Below are positions 1-6,362 of a stretch of 11,488 nucleotides of DNA, one piece after another. This DNA is from CAMCVE01 sp039920645. GTDB taxonomy: Bacteria > Bdellovibrionota > UBA2428. The stretch covers positions 1-11,488 of the forward strand of contig JBDSDI010000285.1 of assembly GCA_039920645.1 (NCBI GenBank), read 5' to 3'. A program made the translations under genes and the position numbers. The notes under the pieces are model-generated. The model made no database searches and was not told the DNA's origin. It saw nothing but the letters and a program-made list of their open reading frames with translations. Positions within the stretch are counted from its first letter, which is position 1. Each line of letters opens with the position of its first letter.

Positions 1-324
1 AGCGTAGGGAGCTTCAGCGTGGTTTGGATAGAGATCCACGAAGACGCCGTAAGCTGCGGCGGCTTCGATGAAGTTGTCTTGCACAAAGTCCATGTCGGCT
101 GCCTTGAGCTCGGCCAGGATCGCGAAGCGACTTTGCGGGAAGCGGCGACGAACTTCTTGGAGGAAGTCAGTGGCTTCGAGGTAGTTCTTGTCTTCGAGAA
201 GACGGATGGCTTCGTTGTAGACGACTTCGGGATTTTCCGAGTTCTTCTTCTCATTTGAGGCGCAAGAAACCAGAGCGAGCAGAACTCCGGTGGCCAAAAG
301 GTATTTCATCAAGAACCCGCGCAT
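1..324 (-). CDS. bamD: BamD-like outer-membrane assembly lipoprotein (3' end beyond window)
   Basis: The first 108 residues are visible and the gene continues past the left edge. The N-terminus is a lipoprotein signal with lipobox LVSC (lipidated Cys21), then a short linker and tetratricopeptide-like helices. The repeat pattern (YNEAIRLLEDKNYLEA, then RRFPQSRFA, then FVDLYPNHAEAPYA) is the classic start of BamD/YfiO/ComL, which in the BAM complex helps insert beta-barrel proteins into the outer membrane. The ATG at 324 has GGAGG 10 nt upstream, inside the last codons of the pseudouridine synthase gene, whose stop lies 2 nt before this start, so translation is probably coupled. A second in-frame ATG at 309 gives an equally good signal peptide but lacks a comparable ribosome site. 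Another TPR lipoprotein is possible, because the C-terminal repeats are not visible. Confidence 0.8.
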   Translation of the reverse strand, partial: MRGFLMKYLLATGVLLALVSCASNEKKNSENPEVVYNEAIRLLEDKNYLEATDFLQEVRRRFPQSRFAILAELKAADMDFVQDNFIEAAAAYGVFVDLYPNHAEAPYA

Positions 325-326
325 GA

Positions 327-1118
327 TCAGGCTTCCTCCCCTGTTTTGTTAGAGTTTATCCCCAAACCTACGACTTCGTACAGCGCAGCGATCTCATCGG
401 GCAGCAGATAGCGGAATTCACCGCGATTGAGGCCGTTGATGGAGACGCCGGCGAAGCTCATACGGCGAACCTTATCGACGGGACGACCTACGGCTTCGAA
501 CATCTTACGGATGATACGGTTTTGCGTGTTGGTGATCTTCACGCGGATCCATTGTTTACCTTCGAGTTCCTTGAGAGGGCGAATATCGAGGAGCTTCAGG
601 AGCTTTTCCTCGACCTTGAAACGTCCACCTTGGAGGCGCTTGAGTCGCGACTCGTCGAGGTGACCGTCGATCTTAACTTTGTAAACCTTGGGGATCTCGT
701 AGCGTTCTTGGTTGAGGCGCTGAGCGAGTTCGCCATCGTTCGTGAGTAGCAAAAGTCCTTCGGCATCCTTGTCGAGCTGGCCGACGGGGAAGACGCGTTC
801 TTTTACGCCGACGAGCAACTCGAAGATCGTGCCGCTATCGACTTGGCGTTCTTCGTTCACGTCGTTGATCTTGTGCGAAAGCAGATCGCGCGGCTTGAAG
901 AGCGCAATCACGACGCGTTTCTGATTGAAGTGCATCAGCTTGCCGCGAACTTTGATGTGATCTTTGCCGGGCAACGCTTTGTCGCCGAGGCTCGCGACCT
1001 TGCCGTTGATCGTGATGTCACCCATCTCGATCCACTTCTCGGCTTCACGGCGCGAAGCCATGCCTGCGTCGGCGATAATTTTTTGAACTCTGATTCCTGG
1101 TGTTGCTGATGACGACAT
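327..1118 (-). CDS. rluB: RsuA/RluB-family 23S rRNA pseudouridine synthase, altered catalytic loop
   Basis: This is a 263-residue protein of the RsuA/RluB/RluE/RluF family, which isomerises a uridine in rRNA. An S4 RNA-binding domain covers about residues 9-56 (IRVQKIIADAGMASRREAE). The catalytic domain follows, with the loop VGQLDKDAEGLLLLTNDG and the presumed catalytic Asp at residue 116. The family signature is GRLDxx[ST]xG; here Arg is replaced by Gln and Ser/Thr by Ala, while the Asp is kept. The later motif RIIRKMFEAVGRPVDKVRR, typical of the family, is intact. I chose the ATG at 1118 because AAGGAG lies 5 nt before it; an upstream in-frame GTG at 1145 has no such site. The gene lies 53 nt behind scpB and just ahead of bamD. 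Position next to scpB favours RluB (23S rRNA) over RsuA, but the exact target is inferred. Confidence 0.88.
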   Translation of the reverse strand: MSSSATPGIRVQKIIADAGMASRREAEKWIEMGDITINGKVASLGDKALPGKDHIKVRGKLMHFNQKRVVIALFKPRDLLSHKINDVNEERQVDSGTIFELLVGVKERVFPVGQLDKDAEGLLLLTNDGELAQRLNQERYEIPKVYKVKIDGHLDESRLKRLQGGRFKVEEKLLKLLDIRPLKELEGKQWIRVKITNTQNRIIRKMFEAVGRPVDKVRRMSFAGVSINGLNRGEFRYLLPDEIAALYEVVGLGINSNKTGEEA

Positions 1119-1123
1119 GGCGT

Positions 1124-1129
1124 CTCCTT
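1124..1129 (-). promoter_or_regulatory. Shine-Dalgarno site fixing the rluB start
   Basis: AAGGAG on the minus strand sits 5 nt before the ATG at 1118 and decides that start over the GTG nine codons upstream, which would place this site inside the coding region. Confidence 0.75.
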
Positions 1130-1171
1130 CTGTGTCTCCCGACACAAGTGGGTCCCGTTTTAAAGGGAGGG

Positions 1172-2077
1172 TTAGTGGTTCTGAACTTCTTCGGCAGCGC
1201 GTTCGCTCAGGCCGAAATCGGGGGATTCTTCATCGTCTTTCGAAGGCTCGTCGAAATTTCCGCGATCGGGATTGGCCGCCAGCGGCGAAGCGCGATCGAA
1301 GAAGAGGGACGCATCGTCGAGCGCGGCCGCGTCGAGATCGGGACCGTTCTCGGAAACGTCGTCCTCGGAATCTCCGTTGGACGCGTTGTCTTTTTTAGCC
1401 ACGAGTTCGCGGTCGTAGTCCTCAAGGCTCGGCATATCGTCGAGCGAATTGAGGGTGAAGACTTCGAGGAAGTAAGGAGTGGTTCCGTAGAGGAGCGGAC
1501 GTCCGGGAGTTTCGGCGTGGCCGACGGTGCGGATCAGGTTCTTGTCCAAGAGGCCGCGCGTGAGGTGACCGGAATCAACCCCGCGTACGGCATCGATTTC
1601 GGAGCGTGAAACGGGCTGCTTGTAAGTGATGATCGCGAGGACTTCGAGGGCCGAAGCGCCGAGTCGGACAGGCTTGTCTTCGAGAAGTTTTTGCAAGATG
1701 TCGGACTGAGTCGGATTGGAGCGGTACTGATAAGCGCCGGCGACTTTCACGAGTTGGAAGCCGCGCTCTTTGGATTCTTCTATGAGCGTATCCATAATTT
1801 CGACGACGGGGCGCGTGTCGTAGCTGAAGGAACCGAGGATGCCCTTGATGCGTTTGAGGGTAATCGCTTTAGGCGAGGCAAAGACGAGCGCTTCGAGGGC
1901 ACGCGTGATTTCGCCGGTGTCGGTGATGAGGTTCGGGTTATCGAGCGCTTCTTCGGGAGAAACAGCTTCGAGAGCGTCGTTGTCTTCGAGGAGAAGTTCC
2001 TCGGAGACAACGAGAAGTTCTTCGGTCGCGGTGGTCGTGATTTCTTCGGTTACGTTGAGTTCTTCGTTCATCGTCAT
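1172..2077 (-). CDS. scpB: ScpB, chromosome segregation/condensation protein B, with long acidic tails
   Basis: This is the winged-helix subunit that dimerises on the kleisin ScpA in the SMC-ScpAB condensin and acts on the nucleoid. The core spans about residues 57-221: ITRALEALVFASPKAITLKRI at the start, ALEVLAIITYKQPVSRSEID with RGVDSG in the middle (143-170), and GRPLLYGTTPYFLEVF (192-207) near the end. The usual length is about 180-200 residues; this one has 301. The extra is an acidic, Glu/Thr-rich N-terminal tail (1-55, repeated EELL blocks) and an Asp/Ser-rich C-terminal tail (about 222-301), both apparently disordered. It starts 19 nt behind the scpA stop; GAGG precedes the ATG at 2077 by 4 nt, and a second ATG at 2071 is possible. 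It is co-transcribed with scpA. Confidence 0.93.
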   Translation of the reverse strand: MTMNEELNVTEEITTTATEELLVVSEELLLEDNDALEAVSPEEALDNPNLITDTGEITRALEALVFASPKAITLKRIKGILGSFSYDTRPVVEIMDTLIEESKERGFQLVKVAGAYQYRSNPTQSDILQKLLEDKPVRLGASALEVLAIITYKQPVSRSEIDAVRGVDSGHLTRGLLDKNLIRTVGHAETPGRPLLYGTTPYFLEVFTLNSLDDMPSLEDYDRELVAKKDNASNGDSEDDVSENGPDLDAAALDDASLFFDRASPLAANPDRGNFDEPSKDDEESPDFGLSERAAEEVQNH

Positions 2078-2096
2078 TTTTCCTCAAGGGGGCGGA

Positions 2097-2933
2097 TCAG
2101 TTCCAGCTTCCGCCGCGAATCATCGCGTTCGCGCGGTCCATGTCTTCGGCGTCGACTTTGCGGACGATGCCGAGAGCGCCGTAGATTTCTTCTTGTTCAA
2201 TCGTCGTGAACTGCATGCGGGTCATCTCGAGGACAGCCAAGAAGGTCGAGACGAAGTCTTGAACTTTGTAGTCTTGGGGAAGGAGGTCTTTGAAACCCAT
2301 GCGCTCCGACATCTCGAAAAGCTTCGCGATGCGCTCAACGGATTTAGCGACGGGAACTTCTTCCATGTAGATCGAGTGAATATGCGTCTTGCGACGTTCG
2401 ATGAGATCTTTGTAGGCCTTGGCCATTTGGAAAGGATTCGTGAGCGCGACTTCCGCTTCAAGTCCTTCTTGGATTTCTTCGGCGCCAGTGTTGCGGCACG
2501 GGAAGACGTCGCGGAACATGCGAGGACGTTCGGAGAGTTCGCGCGCGAGTTCTTTATAGTTCTTGAGTTCGATGAGGCGACGGATGAGTTGCGAGCGGGG
2601 ATCATGTCCGGTCGCTTCTTCGGTTTCATCGCGCGGAAGAATGACCTCACTCTTGAGGTAGGTGAGAGTCGCCGCCATGACGAGGTATTCACTCGCGAGG
2701 TCCAGGTTCAGCTCGCGCATGTAGTTGAGGTAGGAAAGGTACTGTCGGGTGATCTTGGAAATCGACAGCGTTTGGATGTCGAGCTCGTGTGTTTTGATGA
2801 GGTGAAGCAGAAGATCCAGAGGACCTTCGAAGTTTGCGACCTCGACGCGGCAGTCGATCAGGACGCTGGGACCTCGTTTTAGGAACGAGGGAACGTTATC
2901 GTTTGATTCCACTCTTCCCAGATAGCATGTCAT
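2097..2933 (-). CDS. scpA: ScpA, kleisin subunit of the SMC condensin
   Basis: ScpA bridges the SMC heads and binds ScpB. The protein shows the N-terminal kleisin motif FEGPLDLLLHLI (35-46), the helix SEYLVMAATLTYLKSEVILP (81-100) and the C-terminal winged helix with TFLAVLEMTRMQFTTIEQEE (about 230-249). At 278 residues it is slightly long. About 24 residues precede the usual start of the family (near VLIDCRVEVANFEGP), and the ATG at 2933 has no clear ribosome site. A GTG at 2912 is an alternative with GGAAG too close to it, so the true start is uncertain. The gap to the upstream M50 protease gene is 67 nt; I see no strong promoter or terminator there, so the cluster is probably one transcript. 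Confidence 0.93.
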   Translation of the reverse strand: MTCYLGRVESNDNVPSFLKRGPSVLIDCRVEVANFEGPLDLLLHLIKTHELDIQTLSISKITRQYLSYLNYMRELNLDLASEYLVMAATLTYLKSEVILPRDETEEATGHDPRSQLIRRLIELKNYKELARELSERPRMFRDVFPCRNTGAEEIQEGLEAEVALTNPFQMAKAYKDLIERRKTHIHSIYMEEVPVAKSVERIAKLFEMSERMGFKDLLPQDYKVQDFVSTFLAVLEMTRMQFTTIEQEEIYGALGIVRKVDAEDMDRANAMIRGGSWN

Positions 2934-3000
2934 TGCGAGTCATGCGAGAGGAAAGCCCATCTTGCTGCAGAGGGCCAAGAGCCCAATTTTTCAGGACTTA

Positions 3001-3684
3001 TCAGTAAACGTGGAAGAGATTTTGTAGAGCGCCGAGAAAGATGAAAACCGGAATAGCGAGGTAGCGGAGGACTCCGCTGACCGCGAGGATGATGAGAACC
3101 CAGGTGCTCCACGATTCCATGCGGTCGATGGTGGCCGCTCCTTGATGTCCGAGGAAGCCTTGGAGAACGCGCGAGCCGTCGAGGGGAGGAAGCGGGATGA
3201 GGTTGAAGAAGGCGAGAAACGCATTGAGCTGGACGCCGAGCGTGAGCATTTCGACGCCCGCTCCGGCGAGGCCGCCTTGGGCTTTGATCTCGCCGATACC
3301 CATCTGGTGATGGTGATTGAGGTAGGCAAGTATCGCCATCATGAGCGTGGCCATGATGATGTTCGAGGTGGGACCGGCGGCGGCGACGATGGCCATGCCG
3401 CTGCGGGGATTCTTGAAGTTGCGGGCATCGATCGGCACGGGCTTCGCCCATCCGAAGAGGGGCAGACCGGTGATAAGGGCGAGGCAAGGGAGCACGATCG
3501 TTCCGACGAGGGTGATGTGGGCCATGGGATCTAGCGTGAGGCGACCCATGAAGCGGGGGGTGGCGTCGCCGAGGAGGTCGGCTGTCTTTGCGTGGGCCCA
3601 TTCGTGGACGCTCAAACAGAGGATGAGCATCGGGATGAAGAGCAAAATCGAACGGATCATTTGCGCGGAGAAGAGGCCTTCCAT
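3001..3684 (-). CDS. Site-2 protease family (M50) membrane zinc metalloprotease
   Basis: This is a 227-residue polytopic inner-membrane protein of the short M50 (YwhC-like) type with no PDZ domain. The zinc motif HEWAH (27-31) lies in the first membrane helix. AAAGPTSNI (101-109) and NLIPLPPLDG (161-170, zinc-binding Asp169) are the other family hallmarks, so the active site looks complete. Members cleave transmembrane or membrane-proximal substrates; the substrate is unknown. There are at least four hydrophobic segments: 10-30, 55-75, 95-120 and 195-220. The ATG at 3684 is the longest sensible start, with ATG 3660 an alternative; neither has a strong ribosome site. The gene heads the scpA-scpB-rluB-bamD run, where M50 genes are often found with trpS between; trpS is missing here. 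Confidence 0.9.
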   Translation of the reverse strand: MEGLFSAQMIRSILLFIPMLILCLSVHEWAHAKTADLLGDATPRFMGRLTLDPMAHITLVGTIVLPCLALITGLPLFGWAKPVPIDARNFKNPRSGMAIVAAAGPTSNIIMATLMMAILAYLNHHHQMGIGEIKAQGGLAGAGVEMLTLGVQLNAFLAFFNLIPLPPLDGSRVLQGFLGHQGAATIDRMESWSTWVLIILAVSGVLRYLAIPVFIFLGALQNLFHVY

Positions 3685-3746
3685 AGGGGAAGCTTGGAGC
3701 GCGTGAGCGCCCCAGTCAAATCTTCTTCCAGAGAGACTTTAGGAAC

Positions 3747-4061
3747 TCAGAGCTGCTTGCAGTAGCCCTGCATGCGGATCTTGTTGGTCCACGAGAGGAA
3801 ACCGAGACTCGTCCAGTACTCGGTGTTGATGCCAAGGATCTCGCCCTTAGGACACTGCGCTTGGAGGTTTTCGTAGGCCTGATTGAGATAGTTGGTCTGT
3901 CCAACGAAACCCAGCACAACAAACTGCTCGGTTTGAGTCTCGATCTTTTTGTCTTTGGAGTACTGAACGCCGCGACCGTAATCGGAGACGTAGGTTTCGT
4001 GAAGGCTGTGGGCACACGCGCCAGCGAGGAGCGCGAGGGTCGCCAGAGGGAAAAGCTTCAT
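3747..4061 (-). CDS. Small lipoprotein with CPxG...C motif (third of trio)
   Basis: This is a 104-residue predicted lipoprotein. The N-terminal signal MKLFPLATLALLAGAC places lipidated Cys at 16; the -3 position is Ala, so the lipobox is imperfect. The C-terminal half has a beta-rich look: QFVVLGFVGQ, then QCPKGEILGI (Cys70), then NKIRMQGYC (Cys101). The two cysteines are 30 residues apart and could form a disulfide in the periplasm. The pattern matches the two upstream neighbours. The ATG shares a base with the stop of the previous gene (TAATG), so it is translationally coupled to it. I do not recognise a named family with certainty; the layout resembles lambda Bor/Iss surface lipoproteins. 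Confidence 0.75.
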   Translation of the reverse strand: MKLFPLATLALLAGACAHSLHETYVSDYGRGVQYSKDKKIETQTEQFVVLGFVGQTNYLNQAYENLQAQCPKGEILGINTEYWTSLGFLSWTNKIRMQGYCKQL

Positions 4062-4384
4062 TACGATTTCGCTCCGCCCACGCAGTAACCGTCAGCCGTG
4101 ACTTTGCGTTTCCAAACGATAAACAGGAAGTAGTCGATGACTTCATCCTTGGTGAGGATGCCGCGAACGTCGCCGCCGGGACATTGTTTTTGCAAGTCGC
4201 CTTCGAGAGTGTTCACGAAGTCGTTATCGAAGTTGAAGCCGAGGATGATCGTGCGAGCAGCTTCAGCGTGCACGACTTGATCGCGTTTGGCGGGGATCGA
4301 CGAGAGAGAGGTGCTGTTGAGGGACGCGCAGGAACTCAAGAGGACTCCGAGGGAGAGAGTGGCAGCGAGGGTTTTGATTGTCAT
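4061..4384 (-). CDS. Small lipoprotein with CPxG...C motif (second of trio)
   Basis: This is a 107-residue predicted lipoprotein with signal MTIKTLAATLSLGVLLSSC (lipidated Cys19). A Ser-rich linker is followed by RTIILGFNFDND, then QCPGGDVRGI (Cys68) and a hydrophobic stretch YFLFIVW, ending KVTADGYC (Cys101). It aligns by eye with the downstream gene over about 55 residues (ILGF, the CPxG block, and GYC). I start it at the ATG at 4384, not the ATG six bases earlier, because AAGGAG is 8 nt from the former and only 2 nt from the latter. It is 21 nt behind the first member and overlaps the third by one base. Function is unknown. Confidence 0.75.
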   Translation of the reverse strand: MTIKTLAATLSLGVLLSSCASLNSTSLSSIPAKRDQVVHAEAARTIILGFNFDNDFVNTLEGDLQKQCPGGDVRGILTKDEVIDYFLFIVWKRKVTADGYCVGGAKS

Positions 4385-4392
4385 AGGCATTG

Positions 4393-4398
4393 CTCCTT
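4393..4398 (-). promoter_or_regulatory. Shine-Dalgarno site fixing the second lipoprotein start
   Basis: AAGGAG on the minus strand lies 8 nt before the ATG at 4384 but only 2 nt before the ATG at 4390, which favours the shorter product. Confidence 0.65.
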
Positions 4399-4405
4399 GG
4401 ATTCT

Positions 4406-4843
4406 TTATTTCGTACTCGTGAGGCAGGTGGCTTTGATGCGGACGATCTCGCCGCTCACGATGGGATATTTACGGGTTTCGCGAACGCTCATAATGTTAG
4501 TGAGGCGACCGCTCGGGCACTCGGTCTTGATCATTTCAGGAAGGGCGCGCCAGTAGTTTTCGACGTAGACGGGATTGCCGGTGCGGGGACCGGTCTGGAA
4601 GAGGGCGATCATGTCCTGGACTTGTTGGATTTGTTCGTTGCCTTTTTGCGTGCGACTGAAGATCTTGGCGGTGTCCGCGATTTCCTGGAGGTTCACGCCG
4701 GTTTCACTCACCTTGATGTCGATGGGCTTCGAGGCTTGGCCTTTACGATCCGAGAAGTCGGAGAGTTGGACGTGGTGAAGCTGCGCGCAGCCTGCCAGTA
4801 GTGACGCGAAAGCGATAACTTTTGAGCAAAAAGCAATCTTCAT
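4406..4843 (-). CDS. Small lipoprotein with CPxG...C motif (first of trio)
   Basis: This is a 145-residue predicted lipoprotein: signal MKIAFCSKVIAFASLLAGC with a canonical lipobox LAGC (Cys19). The middle (40-100) is helical-looking and not shared with the neighbours. The end carries ECPSGRLTNI (Cys109) and GEIVRIKATC (Cys140), again 30 residues apart, matching the cysteine layout of the two genes behind it. I start at the ATG at 4843 because it gives a perfect lipoprotein signal. The frame is open further upstream, but that part is charged and low-quality and runs through the recA terminator. No ribosome site precedes the ATG, so the start may be leaderless or weakly translated. It presumably leads a three-gene operon beginning downstream of the recA terminator. 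Confidence 0.72.
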   Translation of the reverse strand: MKIAFCSKVIAFASLLAGCAQLHHVQLSDFSDRKGQASKPIDIKVSETGVNLQEIADTAKIFSRTQKGNEQIQQVQDMIALFQTGPRTGNPVYVENYWRALPEMIKTECPSGRLTNIMSVRETRKYPIVSGEIVRIKATCLTSTK

Positions 4844-4920
4844 GAGGAGTGAGTCTAAGGTGAAGATCGTGGAGGCGATAGGGGTGATGGTTTTTTTCTG
4901 CGAGCGTCTTAAACGCAAAA

Positions 4921-4954
4921 ATAAAAAGCCCGAACTGGGGGAGCCAGTTCGGGC
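4921..4954 (-). terminator. Intrinsic terminator of recA
   Basis: A perfect 11-bp stem (4928-4938 GCCCGAACTGG with 4944-4954 CCAGTTCGGGC) with a 5-nt loop is followed on the minus strand by TTTTTAT and a further T-run. It lies about 50 nt beyond the recA stop and separates recA from the lipoprotein trio. Confidence 0.9.
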
Positions 4955-4965
4955 GAAGACGAGGA

Positions 4966-4991
4966 CTACGGCGGCGGGGGAGCCGCCGTAG
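4966..4991 (-). repeat. Second perfect hairpin between recA stop and terminator
   Basis: A 10-bp perfect stem (4966-4975 CTACGGCGGC with 4982-4991 GCCGCCGTAG) with a 6-nt loop lies 11 nt from the terminator stem and just behind recA. No T-run follows on either strand, so alone it is not a terminator. It may protect the recA mRNA 3' end or assist termination; that role is inferred. Confidence 0.75.
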
Positions 4992-5005
4992 GAAACCAAT
5001 AACTG

Positions 5006-6133
5006 TTAGGCCAGAGCTTCGGTGGAGGAACCGCGTTTGCCGCGAGCGCCCTTGGTTGCTGCTGCATCGGTCGAGGGATCTTCTTCGGTCACGGTGGTCG
5101 TGGGAGCCGTTGCGACAGGAGCGGTGTTGCCCGCACCGACGCCGTAAGCAGCCATGACTTCGGCTTCGATCGTTTTTTGGAGATCGAGATTGTCTTTGAG
5201 GTACTGGACCGAGTTGTCGCGGCCTTGGCCGATACGCTCGCCTTTGTAGCTGTACCAAGCGCCGCTCTTGTCGACGATACGCTTTTCGGACGCGAGATCG
5301 ACGAGTTCGCCGACACGAGCCGTACCTTGGCCGTGCATCATATCGAATTCGCACTGACGGAAGGGGGCGGCAAGCTTATTCTTGACGACCTTCACGCGGG
5401 TGCGCGATCCGACGACTTCTTCGCCGTCTTTGATAGGAGAAACACGGCGGATATCGAGACGAACCGAAGCGTAGAACTTCAGAGCGTTACCACCGGTGGT
5501 GGTCTCGGGGTTGCCGAACATGACGCCGATCTTCATACGGAGCTGGTTGATGAACATCACGCAGGTGTTCGACCGATTGATCGAGCCGGTGAGCTTACGG
5601 AGGGCTTGGCTCATGAGACGTGCTTGAAGACCAACGTGCGCATCGCCCATGTCGCCTTCGATTTCGGCGCGTGGAACGAGAGCTGCGACGGAGTCGATGA
5701 CGAGGAGGTCGATCGAACCGGAACGAACGAGGAGGTCGACGATTTCCAGAGCTTGCTCACCGGTGTCGGGTTGCGAGATCAGGACGTCTTCGATTTTAAC
5801 GCCGAGTTTGCGAGCATAGTTCACGTCGAGAGCGTGTTCCGCGTCGACGAAAGCCACGATGCCGCCTTGCTTCTGGCATTCGGCTGCAGCTTGGAGGGCG
5901 ATGGTAGTTTTACCGGAGGATTCGGGACCGTAGATCTCAACCACGCGACCGCGAGGAAGACCGCCGATGCCGAGGGCGATATCGAGGCCGATCGAGCCGG
6001 TCGGGATGACTTTGATGTCACTCGCGATCTGCCCGTTTCCACCGAGCTTCATGATCGCGCCTTTGCCAAACTGCTTCTCGATGCTTCCGAGTGCGAGTTC
6101 CAATGCTTTTTGTTTTTCGGGATTGATGGCCAT
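5006..6133 (-). CDS. recA: RecA recombinase
   Basis: This is a 375-residue RecA, the DNA strand-exchange ATPase of homologous recombination and SOS co-protease. Walker A is GPESSGKTT (69-77), the catalytic Glu lies in FVDAEHALD (Glu99), Walker B is LLVIDSVAAL (143-152), DNA loop L1 follows at about 157-172 (EIEGDMGDAHVGL), and loop L2 lies in MKIGVMFGNPETTTGG (200-215). All key residues are present. The C-terminal tail (330-375) is Ala/Thr-rich, with a short acidic patch and then a basic KGARGKRG stretch, unlike the mainly acidic E. coli tail. The ATG at 6133 is chosen because it begins MAINPEKQKALELA, the usual RecA start, and has GGAGGAG 8 nt upstream; a longer in-frame extension (to about 6313) has no RecA-like sequence. 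Two hairpins close the transcript. Confidence 0.98.
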   Translation of the reverse strand: MAINPEKQKALELALGSIEKQFGKGAIMKLGGNGQIASDIKVIPTGSIGLDIALGIGGLPRGRVVEIYGPESSGKTTIALQAAAECQKQGGIVAFVDAEHALDVNYARKLGVKIEDVLISQPDTGEQALEIVDLLVRSGSIDLLVIDSVAALVPRAEIEGDMGDAHVGLQARLMSQALRKLTGSINRSNTCVMFINQLRMKIGVMFGNPETTTGGNALKFYASVRLDIRRVSPIKDGEEVVGSRTRVKVVKNKLAAPFRQCEFDMMHGQGTARVGELVDLASEKRIVDKSGAWYSYKGERIGQGRDNSVQYLKDNLDLQKTIEAEVMAAYGVGAGNTAPVATAPTTTVTEEDPSTDAAATKGARGKRGSSTEALA

Positions 6134-6141
6134 GTGTTTTT

Positions 6142-6148
6142 CTCCTCC
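6142..6148 (-). promoter_or_regulatory. Shine-Dalgarno site of recA
   Basis: GGAGGAG on the minus strand, 8 nt before the ATG at 6133, supports that start over the longer open frame. Confidence 0.85.
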
Positions 6149-6181
6149 AGGTTGACGGGTTAGTCTGCACGGATCGGGCTT

Positions 6182-6198
6182 GTCCAAAAAATTTGGAC
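6182..6198. promoter_or_regulatory. Perfect palindrome upstream of recA (candidate operator)
   Basis: GTCCAAA-AAA-TTTGGAC has 7-bp arms and a 3-bp spacer, 49-65 nt before the recA start. Its size and symmetry suit a dimeric regulator, and it overlaps a possible -35 box. As RNA it could also fold, but there is no terminator-like context. The binding factor is unknown. Confidence 0.5.
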
Positions 6199-6362
6199 TC
6201 CCCGGGCGCAGATCTGTCGGTGGGTGCCTTTGCGGGTGCCTGTGCACGCTTCGGGCCACTTCCGACTTTTTTCCGGTACAACTCTCGGCTGTTGAAATCA
6301 TGAAACCATACAATAGTACGGATCACAAGTAGCCCTTATGGAACTCGTAAAACAAGCTTGCG

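Noticed and set aside
1839..2882. Long plus-strand open frame opposite scpA/scpB
   Set aside because: Lacks domains and a ribosome site; it is an antisense artefact of GC-rich codon use in scpA and scpB.
3696..3713. GGAGCGC-GTGA-GCGCCCC hairpin between the lipoprotein trio and the M50 gene
   Set aside because: One mismatched pair and no T-run on either strand, so not called as a terminator.
4844..4999. Upstream extension of the first lipoprotein gene to 4999
   Set aside because: It would run through the recA terminator hairpins, and removes the N-terminal position of a perfect lipoprotein signal.
5177..6163. Long plus-strand open frame opposite recA
   Set aside because: It mirrors recA, the coding evidence for recA is decisive, and the antisense translation has no recognisable domain.
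6134..6313. Longer recA start in frame
   Set aside because: The extra residues do not resemble RecA, and a strong ribosome site fits the ATG at 6133.
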